DNA from: JARIHD01 sp036392795
GTDB lineage: Bacteria > Patescibacteriota > Saccharimonadia > Saccharimonadales > UBA4665
Direction of reading: 5' to 3'
NCBI GenBank assembly: GCA_036392795.1
Contig: DASVXH010000033.1
Location: 1-6,501 of the forward strand
DNA length: 6,501 nt
The notes below the pieces were generated by a model. That model worked only from the letters and a program-made list of their open reading frames with translations, made no database searches and was not told the origin of the DNA. A program made the translations under genes and the position numbers. Numbering within the stretch: position 1 is the stretch's first letter; the number at the start of each line of letters is the position of its first letter. This document shows positions 1-6,501 of the stretch, one piece after another.

Positions 1-907
1 CAAAGAATGCCAAAATATCAAAGGCCCGGTTAACCAGCCGGCGCAGCGTATCTTTATCGGCGGTAGCCAGCGACGGCATTAGCGATGTCATAAACATACT
101 AGGCACCGACATCACCACGTCGATAATCCCATAAGCAATCATGTACAAACCCACCTCTTTTGGCGACCGCATTACGGACAGCATCACGCTGTCAATCTTG
201 TAATACAGCAGGTTAATAATCTGGATAATACCCAGTGGAATCGACGTACGCATCATATATTTCCAATGCGGAATATGAAACATGGGGCGCAGCCGAATAC
301 GCCGGGCCGCCCAGTACGTGCCCAGGGCTGCGCTAATAAATGCCGTAATAATCGCCGCGTACACAAAACCATAAAGTCCCAAACCCAAGGCCATGACGGC
401 GATAATACAAACCAGATACGCCGCCTTGTTAACCACACCAAGCACGGCTGGAATATCATTTCGATTTTTTGCCGTAAACAGTGCCGAGACTACCGACTGC
501 ACACTACCAAAAACGAGCGTCAATACCATCAAGGCAATGCCCATCTTTACCTGACCGGGTTTTGCCGCGTACAAAAACCACCCGCCGATTGCAATCAATG
601 GCGAGATAAGGAGCGATAACACAACGCGCATCGCCAGGCTGTTGCCTATAATTTTTTCGGCATCTTCCGGGCGGCGGGCGATTTCGCGGCTACTAATCGC
701 CGTTAGGCCCAAATCGGTTAGTAAAGTAAAGATCGTGACATAGGCAATAACTGTCGAATACTGTCCGTATACTTCTGCGCCTAGGTACTGCGTTGAAAAG
801 CGTAAGGTAAAAATAGACAACACCGCAACAGCTACCTTGCTCAGTACCTGACTAACCGTACCTAATGCAACCTTTGATTTTACCGAGAGTGCGTCAATGC
901 GTTTCAT
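1..907 (-). CDS. Wzx-type oligosaccharide flippase (MVF/RfbX family), C-terminus beyond window
   Basis: This integral membrane protein probably flips a lipid-linked oligosaccharide from the inner to the outer face of the cytoplasmic membrane. The frame from ATG 907 stays open for 302 codons to the left edge; family members are usually about 420-500 residues, so roughly the last third is missing. The N-terminus has the expected pattern: a short basic start (MKRIDALSVKSK), then hydrophobic segments near residues 14-36, 50-64, 93-115, 122-144, 155-178, 180-198, 223-236 and 252-275. Family-like signatures are YLGAEVYGQY (41-50), DLGL followed by SREIAR (65-78), YYKIDSVMLSVM (235-246) and EVGLYMIAYG (251-260). 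The start overlaps the upstream glycosyltransferase stop by ATGA and has a GGAG Shine-Dalgarno 8 bases upstream. A flippase beside several glycosyltransferases is typical of Wzx-dependent glycan loci. The family assignment is firm; the substrate is unknown. Confidence 0.9.
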   Translation of the reverse strand, partial: MKRIDALSVKSKVALGTVSQVLSKVAVAVLSIFTLRFSTQYLGAEVYGQYSTVIAYVTIFTLLTDLGLTAISSREIARRPEDAEKIIGNSLAMRVVLSLLISPLIAIGGWFLYAAKPGQVKMGIALMVLTLVFGSVQSVVSALFTAKNRNDIPAVLGVVNKAAYLVCIIAVMALGLGLYGFVYAAIITAFISAALGTYWAARRIRLRPMFHIPHWKYMMRTSIPLGIIQIINLLYYKIDSVMLSVMRSPKEVGLYMIAYGIIDVVMSVPSMFMTSLMPSLATADKDTLRRLVNRAFDILAFF

Positions 908-1971
908 TTTCCGGTCTCCAAAAAAGCAACAGTCTGATCGGCAATATTGTCCCAACCCAAGTCTTCGGCATAGCGGCGGGCAGCAGCACTCATGACCTTT
1001 TGTTCCTTATCCGAAAGATGAGTAGCCTGCCGAAGTGCGTCGGCCAAGCCGCCAGCAGCATATGAAATCTGCATATCTTTTGGGATATCAGCAAACGCCG
1101 CCTGGCCCGGCGCAATGATCGGGCAGGCGTACGAAGCACTCAACAACGAAACGCCGCTGGTCGTCGATTTTTCGTAGGGCAGTACTGTAAAGTCTGCGGC
1201 GCGAAAAATAAACTGCAGTTGGTCGTCGGCAATCCGATCCAGTGTCACGTGCAATCGGTCATCTGTTATCGCAAAGGTTTCAATCGTTTTTGCCAGGTGA
1301 TAGTCCTGTACCTTGCCAGCAATAATCAACGCCACTTTTGCATCCTGTAGCTCGGAGAACACCCGCAACAGTTGTTCGACTCCTTTATATGGCCGAATCA
1401 AACCAAAAAACAAAAAAATCGTTGCATCGGCGGGGAGGCCCAGATGCCTGCGCGCCGCCAAACGACTAATTCCATCAGGATAGACTCCAATATAATTGCC
1501 GTGCGCAATAACTGTGCACCGATCGTTTCGTACGCCCATTTCGCGTAATTGCTGGAGAGCGGCGGCAGAATGTACAATCACCCGATCGGCCAGATTCCCC
1601 AAAAATCGATGAGCACGCCGGTCATCCAAAAAAAGCGGTTCGTGCGGTCGGGCATTGTGTGCCGTCCAGACCAGCTTCATACCCACAAGCCTTGTCATTA
1701 GCCAGGTTGCAGACGCCAAAGCCTCCATGCAAGCGCGGGCAACAGCACCCTTACTAAACGGCAATTGAAAGGGGTAGGTCCAGTGCACATGCAGCACATC
1801 AAAACCTTGTAATCGTTTACCAATCAGCAGCCAGGGCATCATTAACATGTTAAGCGTATGCGAACCGGTTGGCCCGTCCAGATACTCAACAATAACACCA
1901 CGCCGCCGCATCGGGGCATATAGTAGTTCCTGGTAAGGATTGGCGTCGCGGGGAAAGGCTAAGATCTTCAT
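904..1971 (-). CDS. GT-B fold glycosyltransferase (GT4-like, group 1)
   Basis: A cytoplasmic 355-residue glycosyltransferase of the retaining GT-B type, likely transferring a sugar from a nucleotide donor to a lipid-linked acceptor. The N-terminal Rossmann half (about 1-165) carries HVHW (61-64) and WTAHN..PHE (102-111), both characteristic of a GT4 subgroup. The C-terminal donor half (about 180-355) carries FGLIRPYKG (189-197), ALIIAGK (214-220) and the DFTVLPYEKSTTSG stretch (260-273) followed by CPIIAP (283-288). The usual EX7E pair is replaced by a T/S-SG...S pattern. A long hydrophobic segment near 81-98 may contact the membrane. The length is normal for the family and there is no signal peptide. 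The ATG overlaps the upstream TGA by four bases and I see no Shine-Dalgarno at useful spacing, so translation probably depends on coupling to the upstream gene. The donor and acceptor sugars cannot be told. Confidence 0.9.
   Translation of the reverse strand: MKILAFPRDANPYQELLYAPMRRRGVIVEYLDGPTGSHTLNMLMMPWLLIGKRLQGFDVLHVHWTYPFQLPFSKGAVARACMEALASATWLMTRLVGMKLVWTAHNARPHEPLFLDDRRAHRFLGNLADRVIVHSAAALQQLREMGVRNDRCTVIAHGNYIGVYPDGISRLAARRHLGLPADATIFLFFGLIRPYKGVEQLLRVFSELQDAKVALIIAGKVQDYHLAKTIETFAITDDRLHVTLDRIADDQLQFIFRAADFTVLPYEKSTTSGVSLLSASYACPIIAPGQAAFADIPKDMQISYAAGGLADALRQATHLSDKEQKVMSAAARRYAEDLGWDNIADQTVAFLETGK
916..919 (-). promoter_or_regulatory. Ribosome binding site of the flippase gene
   Basis: On the minus strand GGAG lies 8 bases before ATG 907, inside the last codons of the preceding glycosyltransferase gene. 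It is the best Shine-Dalgarno match among the junctions in the window. It fixes the flippase start at 907 and suggests that its translation can initiate independently as well as by coupling. Confidence 0.7.
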
Positions 1972-2843
1972 ACTCGGATAAGCTCGCGCAGCACGCCTGC
2001 GCCATAAATAAGGTGCTTTTTTAACACGTTAAGGGGTGATTTAGTAATATTTTTGGCCAGCGGGACCAAAATCAGCAATGGATAGGGCCAAAACCAAATA
2101 GTCAGCGGCAAGCCCAAAATATACAGCGGATAAATCAAAGCTGTGATGTCGTTAGTAAATAGCTGGCGCCAGCGATGAGGATGTTTTTTATATAACCGCG
2201 CACGCGCCACACCGTATCGATATGACCGCTTGGCATTGTCGCTAGCGCCACCCCAATCATGCGCCACAATCGCTTCCGGAATATAACGCACTTTTAGTCC
2301 CAAATCGTTGGCACGCCAGCTAAAATCCACATCCGAACCATAGTCAAACCGTTCATCAAAACCGCCAATTTTTTGATATGCCGTTTTGCGAAAAGCTACA
2401 TTAATCGTAGGGCACTCACGAATATATTTTTGACCGGCACGGTGATCGTGGTCCTGGTCGTAAATACTGCTGTCGCCGCGCGACACGGTTGATCCCGCCA
2501 CCAGCTGTTCACCCTCTTCCAAAATAGGCGCTACCAGCCGCTCCAGCCAGTCATCATTTGGAACGCAATTGGCATCAGTAAACGCCACGATCTCGCCGCG
2601 CGCCTCCGCTACGCCGGTATTACGCTGTTCTGGAATCGTAAACCGCCGGCCGGTGCGCGAGGCAAAGGCGACCCAGCGCACGTCCGGAAATGCAGCGGCG
2701 ATATCATTCAACCTGCCCTCAGATGCATCTATCACCACTACCTCAAACGGCAATGGGCTGCGCACTTTTTGCAAGGCTTGCAGTGTATCGGCAATACCAC
2801 GGTCATTTTTGTTGATAATAACTACCGAAATTAATTTGTCCAT
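1968..2843 (-). CDS. Family 2 glycosyltransferase with C-terminal membrane anchor
   Basis: A 291-residue inverting GT-A glycosyltransferase, probably working on the cytoplasmic face. The fold begins at once with ISVVIINKND (5-14), followed by EVVVIDASEG (34-43), QRNTGVAEARGEIVAFTDAN (73-92), TINVAFRKTAYQKIGGFDE (146-164) and GSDVDFSWRANDLG (169-182). The last of these holds the position of the general base/acceptor site of the family. The metal-binding DXD-type motif reads D-A-N (90-92). Residues about 232-263 form a hydrophobic hairpin or two short membrane segments, followed by a basic tail. The length is usual for the family. The start is TAATG-overlapped with the giant fusion gene, with GAAGG 10 bases upstream. 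The GSDVDFSWRANDLG pattern resembles rhamnosyl-type and related GT2 enzymes broadly, so the sugar is not predictable. Confidence 0.92.
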   Translation of the reverse strand: MDKLISVVIINKNDRGIADTLQALQKVRSPLPFEVVVIDASEGRLNDIAAAFPDVRWVAFASRTGRRFTIPEQRNTGVAEARGEIVAFTDANCVPNDDWLERLVAPILEEGEQLVAGSTVSRGDSSIYDQDHDHRAGQKYIRECPTINVAFRKTAYQKIGGFDERFDYGSDVDFSWRANDLGLKVRYIPEAIVAHDWGGASDNAKRSYRYGVARARLYKKHPHRWRQLFTNDITALIYPLYILGLPLTIWFWPYPLLILVPLAKNITKSPLNVLKKHLIYGAGVLRELIRV

Positions 2844-5800
2844 TATTTATATACCTTCGTAAAATCATTAGAATACAGTGTGCTTTTATTAGCTTCAATG
2901 AAGCCGCGCGGAAATTGTACGGTGATCGTCTTCTCTTTATAGCTACTCATGGTGGCTCCGTCGACAATGTTCGTCTGCGTAGCATAGACGTACGCGTATT
3001 TGGCCAACGTTTCTGGTGTAATATCGGACATGACGTGACCGTTAATAGTGGTTGGCACAGCCAACCGCAGATTGGCGTAGCGGTCGGCATAAATCACGTC
3101 ACGGCGCACACCTCGGTCAGCTTCCAGCCACTTCGCGGCCGCCACTTCGCTGTCGTGAATATAAAAATGCTGGTAATCAACGCCGTAATTATTAAGATTA
3201 GCGTGAGGCCGGCCACCAACCAGCTGCGCCATGACACCGCTAGCAATCAAAAATGCAACCGTTAAAGGCAACACTATAGCCGCACGCTCCAGTTTTGGCA
3301 AGGTTTTGCGCACCAGCCAGGCCAGCAGCATAATCGCCGGAAGTGCCACGAACATCAATGCCTGCTGATTAAGCCGGGGAATATTATAAAACTGCCCAAT
3401 AGACGGCGCGATATGAATCACTACAAAAGCGATCAGCGCCATCGCGCCCATCATCACCGTCTCGCCATTACGCAACGCCCGACGGCGCCAGGCAATAGCC
3501 AGCCCAGCGAGTAGACCTAATGTTCCAAAAATCCACCAAGCGTACCGCAGGATTGTATCTGCCAAATTAGACACGGCCAGCAAACCAGGTCCTTTCGCTG
3601 GCACCGACCGAGAAGCGACCGGCTGGATATCATGATTTGAAGCACCGGGATAGTAACTCATGTAACCGCGGTCCCGGCGATAATCCCGGCCAATGTTCTG
3701 CAAATAGACCCCGGCATCCACGTTGGCGGCTGGCCCTTTTTCGCCATTCAACGTTCCTTCGACCTCGCTGGCGATACGTGTAAAAATAGTCCGTGTATCG
3801 CCGCCATTCCTGTTTGCAGCCTGCTGCGATGAACCAAACAATGAACTGGAATGTGTGGCTGGCCCATACCATGCCCACGCGCCAGCCAGCATAACCAGCA
3901 CCACCCATAGTGGAACCACGTGCGCTTCTAGTCGCAACCAACCCCGACCACGAACCGCAAAAAATAGCTTAGCCAAAACGAATGTGCCCGCCAGTAATCC
4001 AATAGCCATGTACGTGGTGCTGTAGTGGGAGACGACCATTCCAAAAATCAGTGCCACGATCAGCAGCACACGCCGCGCGCCGCGCAATGTAGTTTGCAGC
4101 AATACATACAAAAGACCGGCAAAAAACAAAAACGCAATTTGTTGCCGCGCCAGAGCCGCAAATTCTTGCAAATAATAAAACTGCGCGATAAACACCCCAG
4201 CCGCCACAAATGCGACGGCGCGGTTGGCCCACAAACGGTAGATGTAATACAAAATGACCGGCACCAAACTAAACAGCACAGGAAACAGTACTTTAAAAAT
4301 ATCTTGTCCGGACAGACCCGACAATCCAGCGAGAACGTTAGGCAAAATCGTCAAACTCAGCATAGCGTCATAAGGATTGTGCACCTGGCCAAGCACCCAT
4401 TGAGCCGAATTAAATGTCTGCAAAAAGACCTCGAATTCCTGCTGGATATCCCAGCCAAACAAATAGCTGCTGCGCAGGGTATACGACAACAATGCGGCGA
4501 CGCCAACGCAAAACAAAACGAGCGGCATGGTCGAGGCCGGCAGACGTTTGGCGCGCCAGGCGGTAATCATAAACAACAATGCGCCCACCAACAATGTTAT
4601 TAGAGCGACTTTGTTGGTCGAACCCCGGTTCAGCAAATTCGCACCAACGACAGCCGCAAAGGGCAGAGCCATCGCCACTATCCAAAGTATTATCACATCG
4701 AAACCGCCGGTAAATTTACGCGCCGGTAACGGCTGGGGACGACGCAGTAGCGCAGCAAAAACTACGGGACCCAGCCCGATAGCATACACACCCAGCACCG
4801 CCTGGGGTTCAAGCGGGCGACCATCACCCCCCAGCGGCAGCAAGGTTGCGGCCATTAATCCTACCACTGTATTCCACAGCACTCCGAGCAGCACCATAAA
4901 CACCAAACGCTTGAAGGGTGCGGCCAAAAACCGCCGCAAACCGAAAGCACACATCAGCAGATAACCTGGTACTACGATTGATAGTATTGCCGTAGGCAGT
5001 CCAAGCCATGCGATCTGCCCTACGTGCACACCAATTAAACTCGCCACCAATAGCAGCACGATCAGAAAAATGTGCGGATGCGGTCGGCGTGCACCACGTA
5101 AGGCGGCAACAATCAATCCACCGTCACGCGCCGTTTCGTCCAAAAACTGCATGTACGCATACACCAGAGCTTCCAGGCTGCGACGTTTTATGGCAGTCAA
5201 AATCCACCACGAATACACTGCAAGCGGTAATACCAGTAGGGCAACGATAGCCAGCCACGGATGAACAAGCCCGGCCAGCAACACCCCCGCTAGTATTGCG
5301 AACGGAAACGGAAAAATAGGCGGAGCCTTATGCAAGCTTCGGTAATAAATCAGATTGTCGGCCTGGCGATAAAACAATTCGCGCAGATATACTCCAAAGG
5401 TTGGCGCAAAATCATGACGCACTGCCGCTCGCGGATTAAACCGAATGGCTTGGTCGGGATAATTTTGGCGTAGCCGCTGGCAGATAGCCGCGTCTTCGGA
5501 TGATCGAATATCGGTCGGGAAGCCGCCCACCGCGCGCAACTTTGCCCGGTCAAATGCGGCATTAGCACCATACACCTCGCAGACCTCACCCGCCTTTAGC
5601 TGCGACACAGCGGCATGATGAAACTTATCACGAACATAGGCAGTCAAACGCTGCCACAAAGTTTTTGTCCGCCCTAATTGCAGCGCAGCCGGACGACCAT
5701 ATCCTGAACGAATCAAATAGCGCTGAGCAATATATTTCTGGCTAAGCGCAGCAATCTGGCCGCCGACAGCCAATGTGCCTGGTTGTTTCAGGGCTTTTTC

Positions 5801-6115
5801 GAGCTCGGTCAGCCACAGCGGATGCGCCACACAATCGGCATCAATATACGCCACATAGCGGCCGCGGGTCGTCTGAAAACCGGTATTGCGCGCGGCACTG
5901 TGACCCTTATTTTTCTCGTGCGCCACGACACGAATGGCGGAAAATTCGGTCAGCACTTTGGCTGTAGCATCAGTGGACCCATCATCGACAACCACAATTT
6001 CATAATCAGCCCTAGGGTAGTCCAGCCGCTCAAGCGAGCGAATCGTTCGCGCCACCTGATCAGCGCCGTTATACACGCACACTACGACACTAAAAATCAG
6101 GTGGCTGTTCGTCAT
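2843..6115 (-). CDS. Bifunctional membrane protein: GT2 glycosyltransferase fused to DUF2206-like GT-C module
   Basis: A 1090-residue fusion (1094 if ATG 6127 is used). Residues 8-345 are a complete GT2 enzyme: FSVVVCVYN (8-16), VVVDDGSTD (41-49), YIDADC with the DXD motif (90-95), YGANAAFDR (182-190), SSEDAAICQRL (205-215), then two membrane helices (about 268-284, 287-309) and the usual GT2 tail ending in RGARR (340-344). Residues about 348-1090 are a polytopic module with about 17 helices. It resembles DUF2206: FGWDIQQEF (553-561), HNPYDAMLSLTILPNVL (579-595), FKVLFPVLFSLVPVILYY, LARQQIAFLFFA (655-666), SHYSTTY (696-702). Basic residues fall on alternate loops, placing GT2 inside and the D556/E560 loop, a large loop (750-856) and the C-terminal domain (965-1090) outside. 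It probably glycosylates lipid-linked or surface acceptors; the substrate is unknown. ATG 6115 is preferred because it gives TAATG overlap and GGA 7 bases upstream. Confidence 0.85.
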   Translation of the reverse strand: MTNSHLIFSVVVCVYNGADQVARTIRSLERLDYPRADYEIVVVDDGSTDATAKVLTEFSAIRVVAHEKNKGHSAARNTGFQTTRGRYVAYIDADCVAHPLWLTELEKALKQPGTLAVGGQIAALSQKYIAQRYLIRSGYGRPAALQLGRTKTLWQRLTAYVRDKFHHAAVSQLKAGEVCEVYGANAAFDRAKLRAVGGFPTDIRSSEDAAICQRLRQNYPDQAIRFNPRAAVRHDFAPTFGVYLRELFYRQADNLIYYRSLHKAPPIFPFPFAILAGVLLAGLVHPWLAIVALLVLPLAVYSWWILTAIKRRSLEALVYAYMQFLDETARDGGLIVAALRGARRPHPHIFLIVLLLVASLIGVHVGQIAWLGLPTAILSIVVPGYLLMCAFGLRRFLAAPFKRLVFMVLLGVLWNTVVGLMAATLLPLGGDGRPLEPQAVLGVYAIGLGPVVFAALLRRPQPLPARKFTGGFDVIILWIVAMALPFAAVVGANLLNRGSTNKVALITLLVGALLFMITAWRAKRLPASTMPLVLFCVGVAALLSYTLRSSYLFGWDIQQEFEVFLQTFNSAQWVLGQVHNPYDAMLSLTILPNVLAGLSGLSGQDIFKVLFPVLFSLVPVILYYIYRLWANRAVAFVAAGVFIAQFYYLQEFAALARQQIAFLFFAGLLYVLLQTTLRGARRVLLIVALIFGMVVSHYSTTYMAIGLLAGTFVLAKLFFAVRGRGWLRLEAHVVPLWVVLVMLAGAWAWYGPATHSSSLFGSSQQAANRNGGDTRTIFTRIASEVEGTLNGEKGPAANVDAGVYLQNIGRDYRRDRGYMSYYPGASNHDIQPVASRSVPAKGPGLLAVSNLADTILRYAWWIFGTLGLLAGLAIAWRRRALRNGETVMMGAMALIAFVVIHIAPSIGQFYNIPRLNQQALMFVALPAIMLLAWLVRKTLPKLERAAIVLPLTVAFLIASGVMAQLVGGRPHANLNNYGVDYQHFYIHDSEVAAAKWLEADRGVRRDVIYADRYANLRLAVPTTINGHVMSDITPETLAKYAYVYATQTNIVDGATMSSYKEKTITVQFPRGFIEANKSTLYSNDFTKVYK
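2854..2858 (-). promoter_or_regulatory. Ribosome binding site of the compact GT2 gene
   Basis: GAAGG on the minus strand sits 10 bases before ATG 2843, within the last codons of the fusion gene. The spacing is a little long but acceptable. It supports the start at the TAATG junction. Confidence 0.5.
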
Positions 6116-6501
6116 TATTTTTTCCATTCAGTGGCTAGGCCCACGGCCCGCCCAAGATAATACATAGCAATGAGAGTGTCGTTAATTAATAATCCGGCCA
6201 CGCTGCGCAGCGGCGTTCGTTCTAGGTAAAACTTGCCGCGCAAATGCATAAGACTGGTGGCCGAAACATACAGAAACAGTACAATCAGACTAACCCACCA
6301 CGGCACCACGCCAAGAATTGGCAGCAAGATACCAAGCAACAATAGACCCATAAAGCCAACAAAAGCGATATCCGGTAAACGAATCTGCCGGTGTTCATAA
6401 AATTGACGACTGGCGCCAATACCGCTTTCGAACAGCCATGACAATGATCCACTATAGGTTTTGTATTCGCGGTGGTCCACCACTAGATCGGGGACCGTAA
6501 T
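6115..6501 (-). CDS. Family 2 glycosyltransferase, C-terminal fragment (start beyond window)
   Basis: The last 128 residues of a membrane-anchored glycosyltransferase whose catalytic core lies beyond the right edge. The frame is open to base 6501; a GTG at 6483 is an internal codon, not a convincing start, because conserved sequence continues upstream (ITVPDL before VVDHRE). The fragment begins with the end of the GT2 domain: V-DH (8-10), then SWLFESGIGASRQFYEHRQ (21-39) and RLPD (41-44), a pattern common where GT2 enzymes leave the catalytic domain for the membrane. Two strong helices follow (about 45-66 and 68-86), then a third hydrophobic stretch (100-121) ending in a basic tail. This matches the layout of the GT2 half of the next gene. 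The stop overlaps that gene's ATG (TAATG). The family call rests on the C-terminal layout only, so it is less certain than its neighbours. Confidence 0.75.
   Translation of the reverse strand: MTVPDLVVDHREYKTYSGSLSWLFESGIGASRQFYEHRQIRLPDIAFVGFMGLLLLGILLPILGVVPWWVSLIVLFLYVSATSLMHLRGKFYLERTPLRSVAGLLINDTLIAMYYLGRAVGLATEWKK
6123..6125 (-). promoter_or_regulatory. Short Shine-Dalgarno favouring the 6115 start of the fusion gene
   Basis: GGA followed by seven A/T bases precedes ATG 6115. The alternative ATG 6127, four codons upstream, has no purine-rich match at usual spacing and would overlap the preceding gene by 13 bases. The 6115 start also reproduces the TAATG overlap seen at 2843. The match is only three bases long. 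Confidence 0.4.

Noticed and set aside
266..619. A 117-codon plus-strand open frame near the left edge
   Set aside because: It is antisense to the well-supported flippase frame and its product has no recognisable features.
4069..4086. A run of alternating CG-rich bases resembling a hairpin or simple repeat
   Set aside because: It encodes the basic RGARR loop between two helices in frame; a terminator makes no sense mid-gene and the composition follows from Arg/Ala codons.
4025..4603. A 192-codon plus-strand open frame opposite the membrane module
   Set aside because: Its product is rich in Gln, His, Arg and Lys with no domain pattern, and it lies wholly antisense to conserved membrane helices of the fusion gene; it is a by-product of hydrophobic codons on the other strand.
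5783..6160. A 125-codon plus-strand open frame across the start of the fusion gene
   Set aside because: It is antisense to the GT2 motifs of the fusion protein and crosses the coupled gene junction; nothing in its product suggests a protein.
6481..6483. GTG at 6483 as the start of the rightmost glycosyltransferase
   Set aside because: The frame is open to the window edge and the six upstream residues (ITVPDL) continue the expected GT2 sequence, so the gene starts outside the window.
1..6501. A search for CRISPR arrays, tRNAs, insertion sequences, toxin-antitoxin or defence genes
   Set aside because: Every base is used by the five coupled minus-strand glycan genes; I found no direct repeats, inverted-repeat ends or short extra genes.

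Overview
All 6501 bases read as one uninterrupted minus-strand operon for making and exporting a surface glycan. In order of transcription (right to left) it holds: the C-terminal end of a family 2 glycosyltransferase (cut by the right edge); a very large protein that joins a complete family 2 glycosyltransferase to a polytopic DUF2206-like membrane module; a second, compact family 2 glycosyltransferase; a GT-B fold (GT4-like) glycosyltransferase; and the first 302 residues of a Wzx/MVF-type lipid-linked oligosaccharide flippase (cut by the left edge). The flippase frame has no stop before the window edge.

There is no intergenic DNA. Every junction is a stop/start overlap: TAATG at 6113-6117 and 2841-2845, ATGA at 1968-1971 and 904-907. 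I see no promoter, terminator, RNA gene, repeat array or mobile element, and none is expected inside such a packed operon. Shine-Dalgarno-like sequences precede three of the four internal starts.

The likely division of labour, inferred from families, is as follows. The cytoplasmic glycosyltransferases add sugars stepwise to a lipid-linked oligosaccharide, and the flippase turns it to the outer face. The membrane module of the fusion protein, a GT-C-like enzyme by its architecture, probably acts on the outer face, either moving a sugar from a polyprenyl-phosphate donor or joining or transferring the finished glycan. No sugar specificity can be read from the sequence.

The organism is a prokaryote with balanced base composition, Shine-Dalgarno use and TGA as a normal stop, which excludes codes that read TGA as Gly or Trp. 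DUF2206 proteins are, as I recall, best known from archaea and also occur in some little-cultured bacteria. The bacterial-looking flippase and glycosyltransferases make a candidate-phylum bacterium (for example Saccharibacteria/Patescibacteria) my best guess, but this is weakly supported and an archaeon is not excluded.
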